Source of the DNA: Cricetomys ansorgei
Taxonomy: Eukaryota > Chordata > Mammalia > Rodentia > Nesomyidae
Assembly (NCBI GenBank): GCA_026225945.1
Contig: JAMJFZ010000818.1
Span: 359,001 to 423,000 of the forward strand
Length of the DNA stretch: 64,000 bases
Direction: 5' to 3'
Below the pieces are notes generated by a model. That model made no database searches, had not been told where the DNA came from, and worked only from the letters and a program-made list of their open reading frames with translations. Positions within the stretch are counted from its first letter, which is position 1. Each line of letters starts with the position of its first letter. Below are positions 22,761 to 34,132 of the stretch, in pieces. Made by a program: the position numbers and the translations under genes.

Positions 22761-22959
22761 AGGGCTGGGGTGGAGGCTGCAGAGATGGGTCAGTGGTTAA
22801 GAGCAGAGGCTCCTTCAGAGCACTGGAGTCCCCAGTCCCCCAACACCCAGATAGGGCTGCTCCCGATAGCGTGTAACTCCAGTTCCGCTAAACTGAGGGC
22901 CTTTTCTGGAGTCTGTGAATGAGCATCTGAATGCGTGTGTGTGCGTGTGTACATGTATA

Positions 22960-23028
<69 letters not shown>
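22761..23028 (+). repeat. B3-family SINE ending in (AC)n(AG)n
   Basis: GAGATGGGTCAGTGGTTAAG head and GTGTAACTCCAGTTCCGC body, with a tail expanded into (AC)n (22,959-22,992) and then (AG)n to 23,027. Confidence 0.88.
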
Positions 23029-23031
<3 letters not shown>

Positions 23032-23802
23032 TATAGCTACCTCCTCAAGGCTGCCCAGCAGGCACCAGAGACCATGTGAGCTCCTTAGAAAGTCCCCAGC
23101 TCCGCACTAAGATGGCCATGTCCGAGAACTCCTTTGTGTGAGGGTGCTCATCTCCGTATTTGCTAAGGAGCCTGACTTCAGAGCACCCAAGCTCCAACTG
23201 AGGACTGTCAGACTCCAACCCTGTGGCCTTTCCTCTCTGTCAGTCCAACCTTCTCCAACCTGAGGGGAGGCCGAGTCAAGACCTGCTGTGGCTTGGCCAT
23301 CTTCTGATCCGCACACGTTGTCTAAAAGACCTTAAAAGATAGCATTTCGGGTCTTCCTGACCGGAGCATCCAGCATAGTCGGAAATGCACGCCTAGCTCA
23401 GCGGTCACTGTCCAGGGTGACTTTGCTACCCTGGGGACATCTAGCAAAGTCTACAGGGAATTCCGATTGCCACAAAGCAGAGGGACGGTGATGCTAACTT
23501 GGTCCCCTGCATAGAGGCGTCACCCCCTGTGTGGAGGTGGGGTACCGCTAAGAAGCTTGCAGGGCTGGGCAGTTCTCCACAGGGAGACTGACCTGCTCTC
23601 AGTGTCCAGGTTTTGGAGGACTCTGACTTTAGCTACCTGTGTGTCCTTTACCAATTCTTATTTTTAAAAGAACCGACACATGTTAGTTTGTATACAGGGA
23701 GAGAGTCGGTGAAAACGTTCCCATTAATATGAACCTCACAGAGACGAGGAATTCCGTACTGCCACCAGCAGCCTGCTGCACATTCTAAGGGATGGCTTCT
23801 GT
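23029..23802. other. Gene-free stretch
   Basis: Nothing recognised. Confidence 0.5.
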
Positions 23803-23910
23803 TTTCAAAGATTTATTTTTATTTGTGCGTGCGTGTGTGTGCGCGTGTGTATGTGTGTGTGCAGGTGCCCATGGAGGCCAGAGAGGGCATCAGATCCTCT
23901 GCCTTGCAAC
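23803..23910 (-). repeat. B3-family SINE, truncated
   Basis: AAAGATTTATTTTTATTTGTG, a (GT)n segment, CAGGTGCCCATGGAGGCC and AGAGAGGGCATCAGATCC are the reverse complement of the SINE tail and body. The tRNA-like head is missing. Confidence 0.8.
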
Positions 23911-24289
23911 CCTTTGCGGTTTTTGCTTAACTACAAACACAGCCTCCAGGAACATGGTGCAGTCACTTCTTCCCCAACAGAATTGACCTCCGGACCTGGT
24001 CATGAAGGAGGCAGAGGGTATTTTTAAAATCCTGGTAATTGCTGAAATACCTTCTTCCCAAACTCCTAATTTATACTCCTTCCAGGAACGTGCGTGCAGG
24101 TCGCTACCATCAAAAGGGAATATTATCTCACCTTCTAGCTTTAGCAAGCCTGAGGGTTGAATACAAAAGGTCCCAAAGGGGCAGAGAGATGGTTTGTTTT
24201 TGAAGGGCTCTCTGGGGAGAGTCGGCCTTTTTTCCGCCCTGGACCACTTTATATATGTGAGCGGTGGGAGCAACTTGTCTCACAAAGCA

Positions 24290-24375
24290 TCTTCAGAGCA
24301 CCTACTGTGTGCCAGGCACAGGGCCCGAGCTGTCTCTACACACAGAGAATAATCTCTCACTGGCTAAGGCTCCTG
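24290..24375 (-). repeat. MIR/L2-type fragment
   Basis: GAGCACCTACTGTGTGCCAG followed by GCACAGGGCCCGAGC is the antisense tail of a MIR or L2. Confidence 0.6.
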
Positions 24376-24479
24376 GAACTACCAGAGACCAAGGCTTCAG
24401 CAATGAGAAAACGCCAGGTCCAGAATGAAGGAAAGACTGAAGCCTCGGGAAAGTTGCCTGCGAGATGTGGTACCCAAGC

Positions 24480-24605
24480 CCCGAACACTCTTCCTCTTGT
24501 CCTTCGTCTCAGGTCTGCATCCGCACCCACCTACCCTTCCCTCTCTCCTCCCTCTGCCACAGTGCCTGGTACTCAGCAGGCACTCAGTAAACAAGTACCT
24601 CTGCA
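24480..24605 (+). repeat. L2/MIR 3'-end fragment
   Basis: CACAGTGCCTGGTACTCAGC followed by AGGCACTCAGTAAACAA, the characteristic 3' end of L2/MIR. Confidence 0.6.
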
Positions 24606-24654
24606 GTGAGATATCCCATCTACCTCCTAATCATCCTCCCCCTATCCCGGGGGA

Positions 24655-24765
24655 TTCCAAGGCTCAGAGAGATGAGGCCGAGGCTAAGCCACACACATTG
24701 GCAGGGGGCACAGCCCAATCAGAGCCCTGGTGCTCAAGTTCCAGGACTTGCTCTTGACCCCCCCC
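24655..24765 (-). repeat. MIR fragment
   Basis: AAGGCTCAGAGAGATGAGGC, AAGCCACACACATTGGCAG and CAATCAGAGCCCTGGTGC follow an eroded antisense MIR. Confidence 0.4.
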
Positions 24766-25183
24766 CCGATGCTCACAGGCAGTGTGACACGCCCTTTGCA
24801 GCTAGTGAATGTAACTGGACAGTGGGACACCAGGAATGAGGGGCTTCGCAAACCCCAAATCTTTCTTTTGCCCGGATTTTAAGAGGCCTGGCTCTTTTGA
24901 GGCTGGAGGCTAGGGAGTCGCTGTCCCGTCCCAGTCTGCACACCCCTCCCTTCCTACCCTGTAGAGTCTCCCCTTTGTCTTTCTCTGCCCTGCCCACTAC
25001 CTGCCACCCACCCCCAGCAGTGCCAGTGGGTGAGTGCTGAGGCTGGGTGGGGTAAGTTAGAAGTTTTTCTCCGGAATGAGTCTCCTTGGTGTTTTCGCAG
25101 CAGCTGTTCAGCTGGAGCCGGCTTGGTGTGAGGCCCAAAAGCTTTGCTAATGCTTGTGTCTAAAACCTGGGGGTGTGCAAATG

Positions 25184-25275
25184 CTCGTGTGTGTGCGTGT
25201 GCTTGTGTGTGTGTGTCCACGTCTGTGTGTGTGTGCATATGTGTCTGTGCACATGTGTGCACGTATGCGTGCACT
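25184..25275. repeat. TG-rich simple repeat
   Basis: Interrupted (TG)n with CG, CA and CC interruptions. Confidence 0.9.
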
Positions 25276-25599
25276 TGCATTCCTGTCTGTGTACAGGGCC
25301 ACCTGGCTCTCAGCCTCACCCCAACCCCCACCCCGCCCTTCGGTTTCATTACAGATTTCTCTTGGTGGCGCTGGGGGTGGGAGGGGACAGGACCAGATGG
25401 CAGACAGGAGGGTGGCTGTCGGCCCTGCCTCCTCCTCCCCTCACCAAGCAGATGCCCTCGGAATGAGGCCCGGAGGCAGAGGCAGGATTAGAGGGGGAAA
25501 CTCCGTATCAATTAGTGTCAAAGGCCGGGTGCTGGTGGGGGAGGGGTGGTGGCCAGTTGGCTCTGGCTGGTGGGGGAGGGGATGCTGTGCTACACAGCC

Positions 25600-25805
25600 C
25601 ACAGTGGCTAAGACAGATTCACCCTTAGATAATTGGGGCATCACCTGCCTCTCCTGCAGCCGCTGGCTTGGGCTAATCCTTCTGTTCAGACTGGAATATT
25701 ATGAGGCGCCGTGTGCCATTAAATAACATTTGATTACACAATACTAACAGGCATGAGGTTCTATTAATCTTATTCATATTCTTGCAGCTGAGAATATAAA
25801 AAAAA
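25600..25805. promoter_or_regulatory. Candidate conserved non-coding element (enhancer-like)
   Basis: No repeat or coding signature. The block carries CTTAGATAATTGGGGC, GGCTAATCC (bicoid/Otx-type core, 25,674), GGAATATTATGAGGCGCC, CCATTAAATAACATTTGATT, TCTATTAATCTTATTC and an E-box CAGCTG. The concentrated homeodomain-type cores in evenly complex AT-rich sequence next to old repeats is the usual look of a deeply conserved enhancer. Conservation itself cannot be seen here. Confidence 0.4.
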
Positions 25806-25859
25806 TTTTTTTCTACAGCAAATGACTAGCATTGATCTCGAAGCTGAACACAGGGTGTG

Positions 25860-26016
25860 GGCCAGATGCTGGCATGACCCTATCTAATTCTCTCAATGGC
25901 CAGAGAAGACTTTTGTTTTATGGACAAAGAAACTGGAGCCCAGAGAGGGAAGTGAGGCTGCCTAAAGCCACACAGCCAATAAGGACGGGCTGGCATTCCA
26001 ACTCAGAACTGAGCTA
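25860..26016 (-). repeat. MIR SINE
   Basis: TTTATGGACAAAGAAACTGG, AGCCCAGAGAGGGAAGTGAG and AAGCCACACAGCCAATAAGG give a clear antisense MIR. Confidence 0.85.
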
Positions 26017-26330
26017 AGCCAACAATCAAAAAGCAGATGTTTTTATGACTCCCTCCTAGGGTGGGATTGGGGCCAAATTGGTTTAAAAGAACGGTGCTTC
26101 TAAATCCTCCATTTGTACCCTAAAATAAACAAAGAGAGAAACTTGAACCTCAAACCCCAAAACCAAATTTTAAGCTTGGGCTGATACCACTGAGCTGTGT
26201 GATCTCAGCCTCTCTGAATTCACTTCTTCTAGTGAAGAAGTCCTGTAGCGATGGCGGCTCGGTAAATTTCTTCTACTACGGACTTATCATGGAGAACCAT
26301 GTGGGCATTAAAAAGGGTAGGTATAGTTAA

Positions 26331-26458
26331 CCAGGCATTGCAGTGCACATCCGTAATCTCAGCATCTGGCAGGTTGAGGCAGGAGGATTGCCATGGATTC
26401 TAGACCAGCTTAGACCTCATGGCAACGGGCCAGGGCTACATAACAATACCTCAGACTG
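26331..26458 (+). repeat. B1 SINE
   Basis: CCAGGCATTGCAGTGCACAT, GTAATCTCAGCATCTGGC, TTGAGGCAGGAGGATTGCC and GGGCTACATAACAATACC. Confidence 0.85.
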
Positions 26459-26761
26459 TACTGTTAAGTTATTCCAGTGCCCAACATTCTCCCGTATTGG
26501 TAAAGGAAAGGGGAGGGGGAGGGGCACGGGAAAATTAAATATGGAGTTTAGGAAGAAGGGAATGGTAAATCCCCAGACATTCCTCAGTCACAGGGTACTG
26601 AAATTCTTTTCTTCCTACATCAGTGTTGTTAACAAAAGCAGAGTGTATTGACAGGCTGCCCTCCCCTGGTCATGCCCAGCTACATGTGAGGATTCAGGGG
26701 CCTGGCTCTGGACACTGGGGGTCCCACACAAGCAGGGGCTGGTCTGCATATGAGGGTAGAC

Positions 26762-26763
<2 letters not shown>

Positions 26764-26800
<37 letters not shown>

Positions 26801-26870
26801 ACTCGTGTACATGTGCGTGTGCATGTGTGTGTGCAAGCACACTCATGTGTGCACATGTGCGAGTGTGCGT
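26764..26870. repeat. (TG)n microsatellite
   Basis: Pure (GT)n at 26,764-26,798, then degenerate TG/CA sequence with ACATGTGCG dyads. Confidence 0.93.
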
Positions 26871-27824
26871 CAGCATTTGCCTCTCAGACAACCAGCTACT
26901 CCTGTCCGGTTCAGGCAGGAATCAAAGCTCCTAGGGGCTCAGGGGCAGCTGGGGAAGTAAGGGTTAACCCGCAAAGCCATAAAGCTGACCCTGGGGTGGC
27001 CCACTTAGGCGACCATCTGCCAGCCGGCCTGCTGCCAATCACAGGCAGACCCTGCCTTCTGCAGGCCCCTCCTCTCAGCCCACACAGCAGTCTCCACTCC
27101 CTGGCCTTGGCCTCTGTGTCAGCAGCTGGTCCTCACACCACCTCTCCCCAGCATCCTTCCGTCCCTCCCCCATCCCAGCATCTGCGCTGGCATCTGCATG
27201 AGCAGGGGTCACCGAGGCTTCCTTCTTTGTGGTCCCATTTGACCCTGGAAAAGGTGATGGTGGCCCTTTCTGTGGAAGGAGGCCACTGAGTCTCAGAGAA
27301 GCTTGGCCAAGGACCAAACTCTGGGGAAAGAGTTCAGACGCCTGAGGGAAGGCACCCAGCACTCCCATCCCAGCACACAGGCCCGTGCCTTTGTGTCCCT
27401 CGAAGGCAGAAAGTCAGGATAACCTGAGGAGCCAGAGGGGTGCAATGCTCCCCACCCCACACCCTAGAGTGCCACTGAAGCTAAGGAGTGTCACAAGGAA
27501 CCCAGGGAACCTGCCCCACCTCCCACCCATCAGGAGATCCCAGGACTTTCAGCACTGTGACCCGCAGTGCATCAGGTCCTCGTGGACCAGAAGGACAAGA
27601 AGGAGTTAAGCTGAGGGGCAGACAACAGAAGAGGACAGAGTCCTCCTTGGAAACTGCCCAAGTGTCAGGCTCAGCAGCTCAGGACTGTTGGCCAACAGGA
27701 GGAGGGAGGGAAAGAAGGGAAAGCTCCCAGAACAGATGGGCTAGCCAAGGCACCGGGGGCTTGAAATGGCCACCATAATTGTAATATCCCAAATTCCTCT
27801 GGTGCATTCCTGCTTCCAAAGCTC
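26871..27824. other. Gene-free stretch
   Basis: GC-balanced, C-rich unique sequence. Overlapping ORFs occur on both strands, with no convincing exon. Confidence 0.45.
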
Positions 27825-27965
27825 GTTCAAATCCATTATCTTATTGGAATCTCATGACTTCCCTGGACAGTAGATGGCCAGCGGCTGTGAGACCCATCTG
27901 GCAGGATGAAGCCACTGAGCTCAGAGAGGTTAAGCGTTTTACACAAGGTCACACAGCTCATTTGT
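27825..27965 (-). repeat. MIR SINE
   Basis: GAATCTCATGACTTCCCTGG, GCCACTGAGCTCAGAGAGG, TTAAGCGTTTTACACAAGG and TCACACAGCTCATTTG. Confidence 0.88.
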
Positions 27966-28099
27966 TGTCACAATGCTGTACAAGAGAGTCAGGTCAAATC
28001 CAAAGTCAGCCATGCATGTATTTGGAATCCCTTCCTCTTGTGTTCTCATCCAGTACCCTTCACCGATGACATATTTAGTGACAAAATGGCCACACCAAC

Positions 28100-28230
28100 A
28101 ATAATAAAGCCAAAGTGTATTGCCCACTTTGTGGTAAAGATTACTGTAAGCACCCGATGTGCAGTATTTTATTTGATCCCCACTTTAGCATTGTGTGAGG
28201 TGGACGTGACCATCAGCTCCGTAGCTCAGG
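28100..28230 (-). repeat. MIR-type fragment
   Basis: TTACTGTAAGCACCCGATGT and ATTTTATTTGATCCCCACTT, then TTGTGTGAGGTGGACG, resemble an antisense MIR/MIR3 core. Confidence 0.5.
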
Positions 28231-29107
28231 TCAGGTGACCAAGGTTCACGTGATGGCCGTCACTTGCTGAAGGACACAGCTTTAAAACAGGGGTCCTGCT
28301 CCGTCAACTTTCCTGTCTATAAATTGGGACCTTGGCTCCTGCAGGCACCAGCTCATCTGCTTCAAGCTCTCCCCCACAGGAGAGCGTTCTCCCTAGAGCC
28401 CCTGGCACCCTCAGCCGAGATTTAGGGAGCCCCACAGTGAGTCCCTCGTAGAACTTTTACCGTTTCTCTGCATGTTTATTTGAAAGCAGGACTTTAATGC
28501 ACCAGCAAGGCTGGAGTCTGAAGCCAGGGGGACCACAGGTGTGGCTTTATCTTCTAGGGGGTGCATCAGGTATCCCCACAATACAGTGGGTTGATGAGGG
28601 AGAGAGCGCCTTTCACATTGTTAATAAGGAAGAGGCAGAGTATGGTTTGGGGAGAACTGGGGGGACTTCCATCTCCCTGCTTTGCCAGCCCCCCCTTCCC
28701 TCTGCAGAAGGCTAAGTGAGTCTGGGGGAACCTTGTGAAGTGGACACTGTCCTTATCTGGCCTGTCAGTCTGGACTCCCAGGTGGGCTGACTGTGAAACA
28801 GGCTTGAACCTGCCCAGGCTGCCGACAGACAGTCTCCGGTCACCTGGAGCCCCTTCCGGTTCTGATCTACCATTTACCAAAAGGCTGTGCCGCCACGGGA
28901 TGGGAAGAGAGAGAAGTCTGAGTGACACGGAGAAATCCAGAGGAATCTGGTCCTCCCAGAACACACCTCTCAGGAGCGGCTGCTTCAAACCTGGGACATT
29001 TTTGCAGACACACAAGGTTTGTCTCCTTGGAACCCTCACATCTGCTCTAGAAAAGGGGGGCACGATTAGGATCAGATGTCCTCAAAAGCTACTGTGGAGG
29101 CAGGTGA
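28231..29107. other. Gene-free stretch
   Basis: Nothing recognised beyond a possible MIR remnant at 28,290-28,345. ORFs on both strands at 28,566-29,199 mirror each other and are unsupported. Confidence 0.45.
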
Positions 29108-29175
29108 CGGCCAGGGGCCTGCGGCGCAGGCCTCTAACCCCAGCTGCTCAGGAGGCGAAGGATCATCAGCTGGGC
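29108..29175 (+). repeat. B1 fragment
   Basis: GGCCAGGGGCCTGCGGCGC, CTCTAACCCCAGCTGCTC and AGGAGGCGAAGGATCAT match the first half of B1. Confidence 0.5.
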
Positions 29176-29839
29176 ATTTCACTACAATGGGGACCGTGAA
29201 AAGGAAGGGTGGAGTCATCCAAGACTCTGAGAAATGAATGCGGAAGGAACAGGTGAATAGGGAGGACTCAACACCCCGCCCCCAGTGGGGGGAGGGGGGC
29301 CTGCGGAAGGATGGGACTTCCCAGGATTTCCTGGCTCTCTTTCTACTGCCCATGAAGGCACCTTCTTTGGTCTCAGCTACACCTAGATATGGGGTTCCTC
29401 CTTTTTACTGAGGGACCTCCCTTCATAACCTCTACAAGCCTAAAAGAGAAAATCTCAAGGCCACGAGAGGAGGTGAGAGGGGAAACGGGGTCTGGAGACA
29501 AGTGTGGCGTTGCCCTCGGTTTAACTAGTGAGCCACACAACGGCGGACTCCAATCCTTCACACAGGGGGTCTGCATGAACCAAGAGCCCCTGGGCTGGCA
29601 CTCAGGACGTGACCGAATCAGGAAGGGTCCAGCTAACTCTCTGTGGGCTGTGATTGGACGGCATCAGTTGGGGGTCGGGGAGCAGAGGAAAATGGCTCCA
29701 GTGGATTGGTTCAATTTATGTCTCTGATTCTTGGCCACAGTTGGACACAGAGTCTGCCTATCTTCCCCCGAGTCCCACTCGGAGAGGTGCAGCTCAGAGA
29801 GAATGAGGATCAGTGTGACTTGGTGCTTCTGAAGTCAGG

Positions 29840-30026
29840 GCTGGGATTCAGCCCTCTACCTGAGTGCTTTTAGCTATGTGACCCTGAGTGACTGTCATCA
29901 TCTCTCTGGCCTCGGGTTCTCTTGACGGTAAAATAAAGACAATGAAAATGTAGCCGCCGTATAGGGCGGCTGTGGGGATGAAGCTGTGTAATTGAATAAA
30001 CACTCAATAAACTCTGGCTGTGTTAC
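29840..30026 (+). repeat. MIR SINE
   Basis: GCTGGGATTCAGCCCTCTAC, AGCTATGTGACCCTGAGTGA, CTCTCTGGCCTCGGGTTC, GGCTGTGGGGATGAAG and CACTCAATAAACTCTGG are in full sense MIR order. Confidence 0.82.
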
Positions 30027-30246
30027 TGTTGATATTCCCGTCAGCTTGGCCTCTCGCGCTAGGAACAGTCACCCCTCCGCTGCGAGGGGTGAGATCAGCT
30101 CTCCGGAATCGAGTGCTCAACACACACCGTCATATCATCTGATTGTGGCCGTTGTAATTTATAATGAGATGGAGTCCGGCTCTGTCATGATACGATGTGC
30201 TCGTCACCTTTCTGTCCCCGTGGGACAGACGTCTGTGATAAACAAT

Positions 30247-30600
30247 TTAAAAGGAAGACGGGTGTATTGGGGCTCTTGGTCTCCGAGGGGTTGTTGGCAT
30301 TTCAGAGGAGTAGTATGTACCAACTCTGTTGCCATGGGTCTGGAGTAAAGCAGAGCATCCATGTAGAGAAAATCTTGTGGAACAAGGCTGCTCCACTCAC
30401 GCCAGCCGGGGAGCAGAGAGAGGAAAGGCCATAAAGCCTGGCGTCCTGTGACCTACGGTCTCTAACCGCGCCCCATCTGCTAACAGCCTATGACTTTAAC
30501 CAATGTATTAGCCCACTGATGAGGTTGGGGTTCTCGTGATCTGATCCGGTCACCTCTCAAAAACCTCTCACTTGGCAACCAAACCAAAGTGACAGCAGCT
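30247..30600 (+). repeat. Old rodent DNA-transposon-like repeat
   Basis: GTGTATTGGGGCTCTTGG, GTCCTGTGACCTACGGTCTC, TAACCGCGCCCCATCTGC, CCACTGATGAGGTTGGGG, TTCTCGTGATCTGATCC and CACCTCTCAAAAACC follow one rodent interspersed repeat. Related to the piece at 1,015. Confidence 0.5.
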
Positions 30601-30841
30601 GAGTCTTAGGGGCGAAATTTTAGATTCAAGATATGATGCATGGCCTAGAAGACTATACTAGAATAGAGTCATAAACCATTCTTTACTGTCTTTTACTGTC
30701 CCCTTACGTCATTGACTTGCTCAACAAGTGTGAGACAGACCGTCCTTAGGCACCCATCGTAGTCGGTCAGCCTTGCTTTCTAGTCATTCTGTTGTCCGTT
30801 CTCGAATCTCCAAGAATTTGGAAATAAAAATCTCTCTCTTG

Positions 30842-30990
30842 CTTTTTATTTTTTGACAGGGTCTAATTGTGTAGCCCTAAATAGCCAGGAACTCGCTATG
30901 TAGACCAGGCTGGCCTCAAGCCCACAGAAATCCACCTGCCTCTACTTCCCAAGAACTGGAGTTAAAGGTTGTGCATCATCACACCTGGCT
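30842..30990 (-). repeat. B1 SINE
   Basis: TTTTTGACAGGGTCTAATTG, TAGACCAGGCTGGCCTCAAG, CTCTACTTCCCAAGAACTGG and ATCATCACACCTGGC. Confidence 0.92.
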
Positions 30991-31194
30991 TCTAGAGGCT
31001 TCTTAAGGGAAAAACATCTATCCAATCATCTTTGCATTTTAAGCACCTAACATTGTGACCGACTCCTGAATATTTTGTACTATGTGCTCCCTGAAGAGCA
31101 AATGAATATATGGGACACCACTTTGCAAATGGCAAACAAAAGACAAGAGAGATAGCACCCAAGGACCAAAGAACAACTGGGAACATTTCACACC

Positions 31195-31380
31195 CGGAAA
31201 GTCCTTGATGCAGGAGCATGACAACCTGAGTTTTTATCCCCCAACCCCACAGAAAACCAGGCCTGCACTTTAACCCCAGCCTGGGGGAGGTGGCAGAAAC
31301 TGATGGGTCCCTGGGGCTCCCTAGCACTTGTTCCTGGATGGACACACATGGACATGGACACACACACACACACAGACAGA
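31195..31380 (+). repeat. B4-like SINE
   Basis: GAAAGTCCTTGATGCAGGAG, CAACCTGAGTTTTTATCCCC, GGCCTGCACTTTAACCCCAG and a CACACA-rich tail. Eroded. Confidence 0.6.
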
Positions 31381-32418
31381 GAGACCAAAAGGAAACATAC
31401 AGATCATTGGAATAATTATTTTTGGTAGTCAACATTCAATGAACGCCATGTTGGGTGACTGAACCCAGTCCTTTGTCTAACACCACAGTTAAGACCCCTA
31501 AATGTGTATGGATTCTCACCATATCTTAAGTTTTAAATTACATGCTTTTCTGAGTCCAGTGGTGAAATTCCATGCCACCTGATTCTGCCTGGGACCGGAA
31601 GCTTTCTTGGGCCCAGTGTATCCAAGCGTAATGCTCCACCCCCTCCCGTTAGCCCCATAGCACCTTCTAGAGCTATTACATTGACTAGTTACAATGTTGT
31701 ATGTCAAGTATCCTTCATTGCTCTTGGAACCAAAGAATGAGTAGTTACATGTGTCCTTTAGGTCCAGATGCGTATACAGAGCCAGGAGGTGCTTCATGGG
31801 GCCACAGAATATTCCTTGGGAATTGACTTCAGAAGTTTGGGAGATCCATGGCTGGATCGCATTAAGCGCTGACTTAGGTTAGATTCAGGCCAGTCACCCC
31901 ATTTCCTTCTGCTTCTTGAGAAAACCCGCAAAAATCGTAATTACAGCCCAAGGGCAGGGCTACACATGGCTAGATGGTTTCTAACCACAAAATCTATGTT
32001 CAAACACATCTCCTCTCTTCTTCCTTTGTGCTTTCCCTTCCAGAGATGCCTCTTACACTCAGAACGGTGTGACACAGATGTAGCCTCTGCACTGGTCTAA
32101 CAAATGCAGACCTGCAACCCCAGAATCTTCAGTTCACTGGATTCGTGGGGCCCACTGCTGTCAGTTATTAATACGTTGAGGATGTGTGGTTTCTTGGTTC
32201 CAGCCTTTGGCTTTCCAGGGAGTCATTATTCGGGAGTGAAGAAGGATGCTAAATAGAAGCAGATGTTACTCTTCGGTTATGGATGACGAGGCCAACTCCA
32301 GCCCGTCCCCTGGCAATTGCACACATCTATCCTCAAGGAGAGCCAGCTTGAGAAGTATTGCTTTCTCCTGTAAGACGGCCCGAGGTGTGTGGCTGGGTCT
32401 CGGTGGTGCAGTGCACAT

Positions 32419-32421
<3 letters not shown>
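31381..32421. other. Gene-free stretch
   Basis: Unique sequence with no gene or repeat recognised. Confidence 0.5.

Positions 32422-32473
<52 letters not shown>
32422..32473. repeat. (GT)26 microsatellite
   Basis: 52 bp of uninterrupted TG/GT, the longest pure dinucleotide tract seen in this half of the window. Confidence 0.98.
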
Positions 32474-32474
<1 letters not shown>

Positions 32475-32720
32475 CGGGCTCATCCTGAATTGGATGTCTC
32501 CAGTCTGCACAGTAGCCTTGGGGGAGACCCATACGTCCTATCCTGTGACTGATAAAGCTGACACCTGAGGGAGTGAAATCTCATAGTAGCAGGGTCCTCG
32601 CTGTACTGGGTACCGGAGTCCATGAGTATGTCGCAATGTGTCATATGTCACAGTGCCTCATAGAGCTTAGCCCAGAGCACAGCAGGGAGGTCCTTCCCTA
32701 AAGCTGGCACTATTTTAAAA

Positions 32721-32863
32721 ATGGCTTTAAAGGCAGTGTCTCACTATATAGCCCTGGCTGTCCTGGATCTCTGTATGCAGAGCAGACTGGTCTCAAATGC
32801 ATAGAGGTACCACCTGTCTCTGCCGCTCCAGTGGCTTATAGGTGTATGCCACCACAGCCAGCT
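32721..32863 (-). repeat. B1 SINE
   Basis: GCAGTGTCTCACTATATAGC, CCTGGCTGTCCTGGATCTC, AGCAGACTGGTCTCAAATGC and GGTGTATGCCACCACAGCC. Confidence 0.9.
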
Positions 32864-32919
32864 AAATCTGTATTTACTGTTCTTGTATGTGAGTGTGGGG
32901 GCTGGGGAAGGGGTGCCAT

Positions 32920-32965
32920 AGTATACCAGCCTGGGCTAAGTGAGACCCCGTCTAAAGAAACTGAA
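32920..32965 (+). repeat. B1 3' fragment
   Basis: TATACCAGCCTGGGCTAAG and TGAGACCCCGTCTAAAG match the B1 3' end. Confidence 0.6.
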
Positions 32966-33844
32966 AACCAACCAAGAAGTACGCCCCTGTCTTGTAGGTA
33001 TTGTGAGCTAAATGAATGAACACATACGATGAACTCAGAACCATACCTGTCATGACTGTCATGTTCGTAACTAATTCTTAGTTTTCTCACTTCAGAAATG
33101 GAAAGATAAGTCTCCCTCCTTTCTCAATGATTCCATAATTTGACGCTCTTTAAAAATGCAGCACACAACTCTGCAGATAAGATAAATCACCCTTAAGCTT
33201 CATACAGGCAACACCGAGCCGGGGAAAGACACAGTATGAGAGAATGAGGCCCTAGGAGTCCACACCCCTCCTCCCGAAACCTCAGCATGGCACTCGAGTA
33301 CTCCAGGCAGGACAAAGCTGGTATCGCCCAGACTCTAAGTTCCAGGGCCCCAGCAGTGGATCCGGCTTCTGCAGCCTCCTAGCTCCTGCTGGCAGCACAC
33401 CAAGCCAGGAACAGCGCCAGGGTGCGGGACACGGCCTCCGTCACTTGCTCTCAGCTTAGCATCTTCATGTTGAGCCTGAGTGTCCTGCTCCTGCTCCTCT
33501 GGCTCCTCACAGCCCATCAGATAATTCAAACAACAACGCCGCCCAGCCTTTCAAGATGGTTTCTCGAGTCTTCTGAACATTGCCCAGTATTCAGCTTCTC
33601 CAGCCCTCCGAGACTCAATAACCCCTTCTGCCCACCCAGAGTGTACTGAATGGTGAGCTTGATCATGCTAATACTTTCCAGGTATGAGCTCCACCCCTCC
33701 GGCCACCACCACCCGGGGTGTCGAACACAGTGTATATTCACAGTTCTCCGTAAACATGAGTTGGCGAACAGTCATGTCGTGCGTGAGCCCTGTGCTGTCA
33801 CGTGAGTATGGAGATAAATAAGACAAAGCCCTTTGGCCGGATAT
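32966..33844. other. Gene-free stretch
   Basis: Nothing recognised with confidence. Confidence 0.5.
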
Positions 33845-33947
33845 ATACATCCACACGCCAATTAGCACGTTCCACAATCATCCCTCTATCGACGCTTCTA
33901 TTTCTCAGCTGAATGGTTTATATATTTAACAGTAATTATCAGAGCTG
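33845..33947. promoter_or_regulatory. Candidate conserved non-coding element
   Basis: CACGCCAATTAGCACGTTCC, CAATCATCCCTCTATCGACG, CAGCTGAATGGTTTATATAT and TTAACAGTAATTATCAGAGC. Two TAATTA/CAATTA-type cores and an E-box in non-repetitive sequence that adjoins a MIR. Conservation untested. Confidence 0.35.
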
Positions 33948-34132
33948 GTTAGCCACTGACTAGCTTCTTTAGCCTCGGGCCAGTGACGTCACCTTCTGAG
34001 ATACTGTTGGCTCCTCTACAAAACGTGTTGTGCATGGGAAAGGGATCCTGCGATGAGTGTTAAGTAAGATACTGAATGGATAAGCGTGGTCCCAATGGCT
34101 TGCGTGGTAGGTCCTCAATAGTTACTAGTTGA
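33948..34132 (+). repeat. MIR SINE
   Basis: GTTAGCCACTGACTAGCTTC, TTAGCCTCGGGCCAGTGACG, TCTACAAAACGTGTTGTGCA and GGTCCTCAATAGTTACTAG. Confidence 0.7.

Noticed and set aside
25154..25726. 190-codon plus-strand ORF
   Set aside because: It begins in a TG tract and ends in the AT-rich conserved-looking block. No domain or exon structure.
28566..29199. Overlapping 165- and 154-codon frames on opposite strands
   Set aside because: Mutually antisense long frames in C/G-balanced DNA are expected by chance. No splice or domain evidence.
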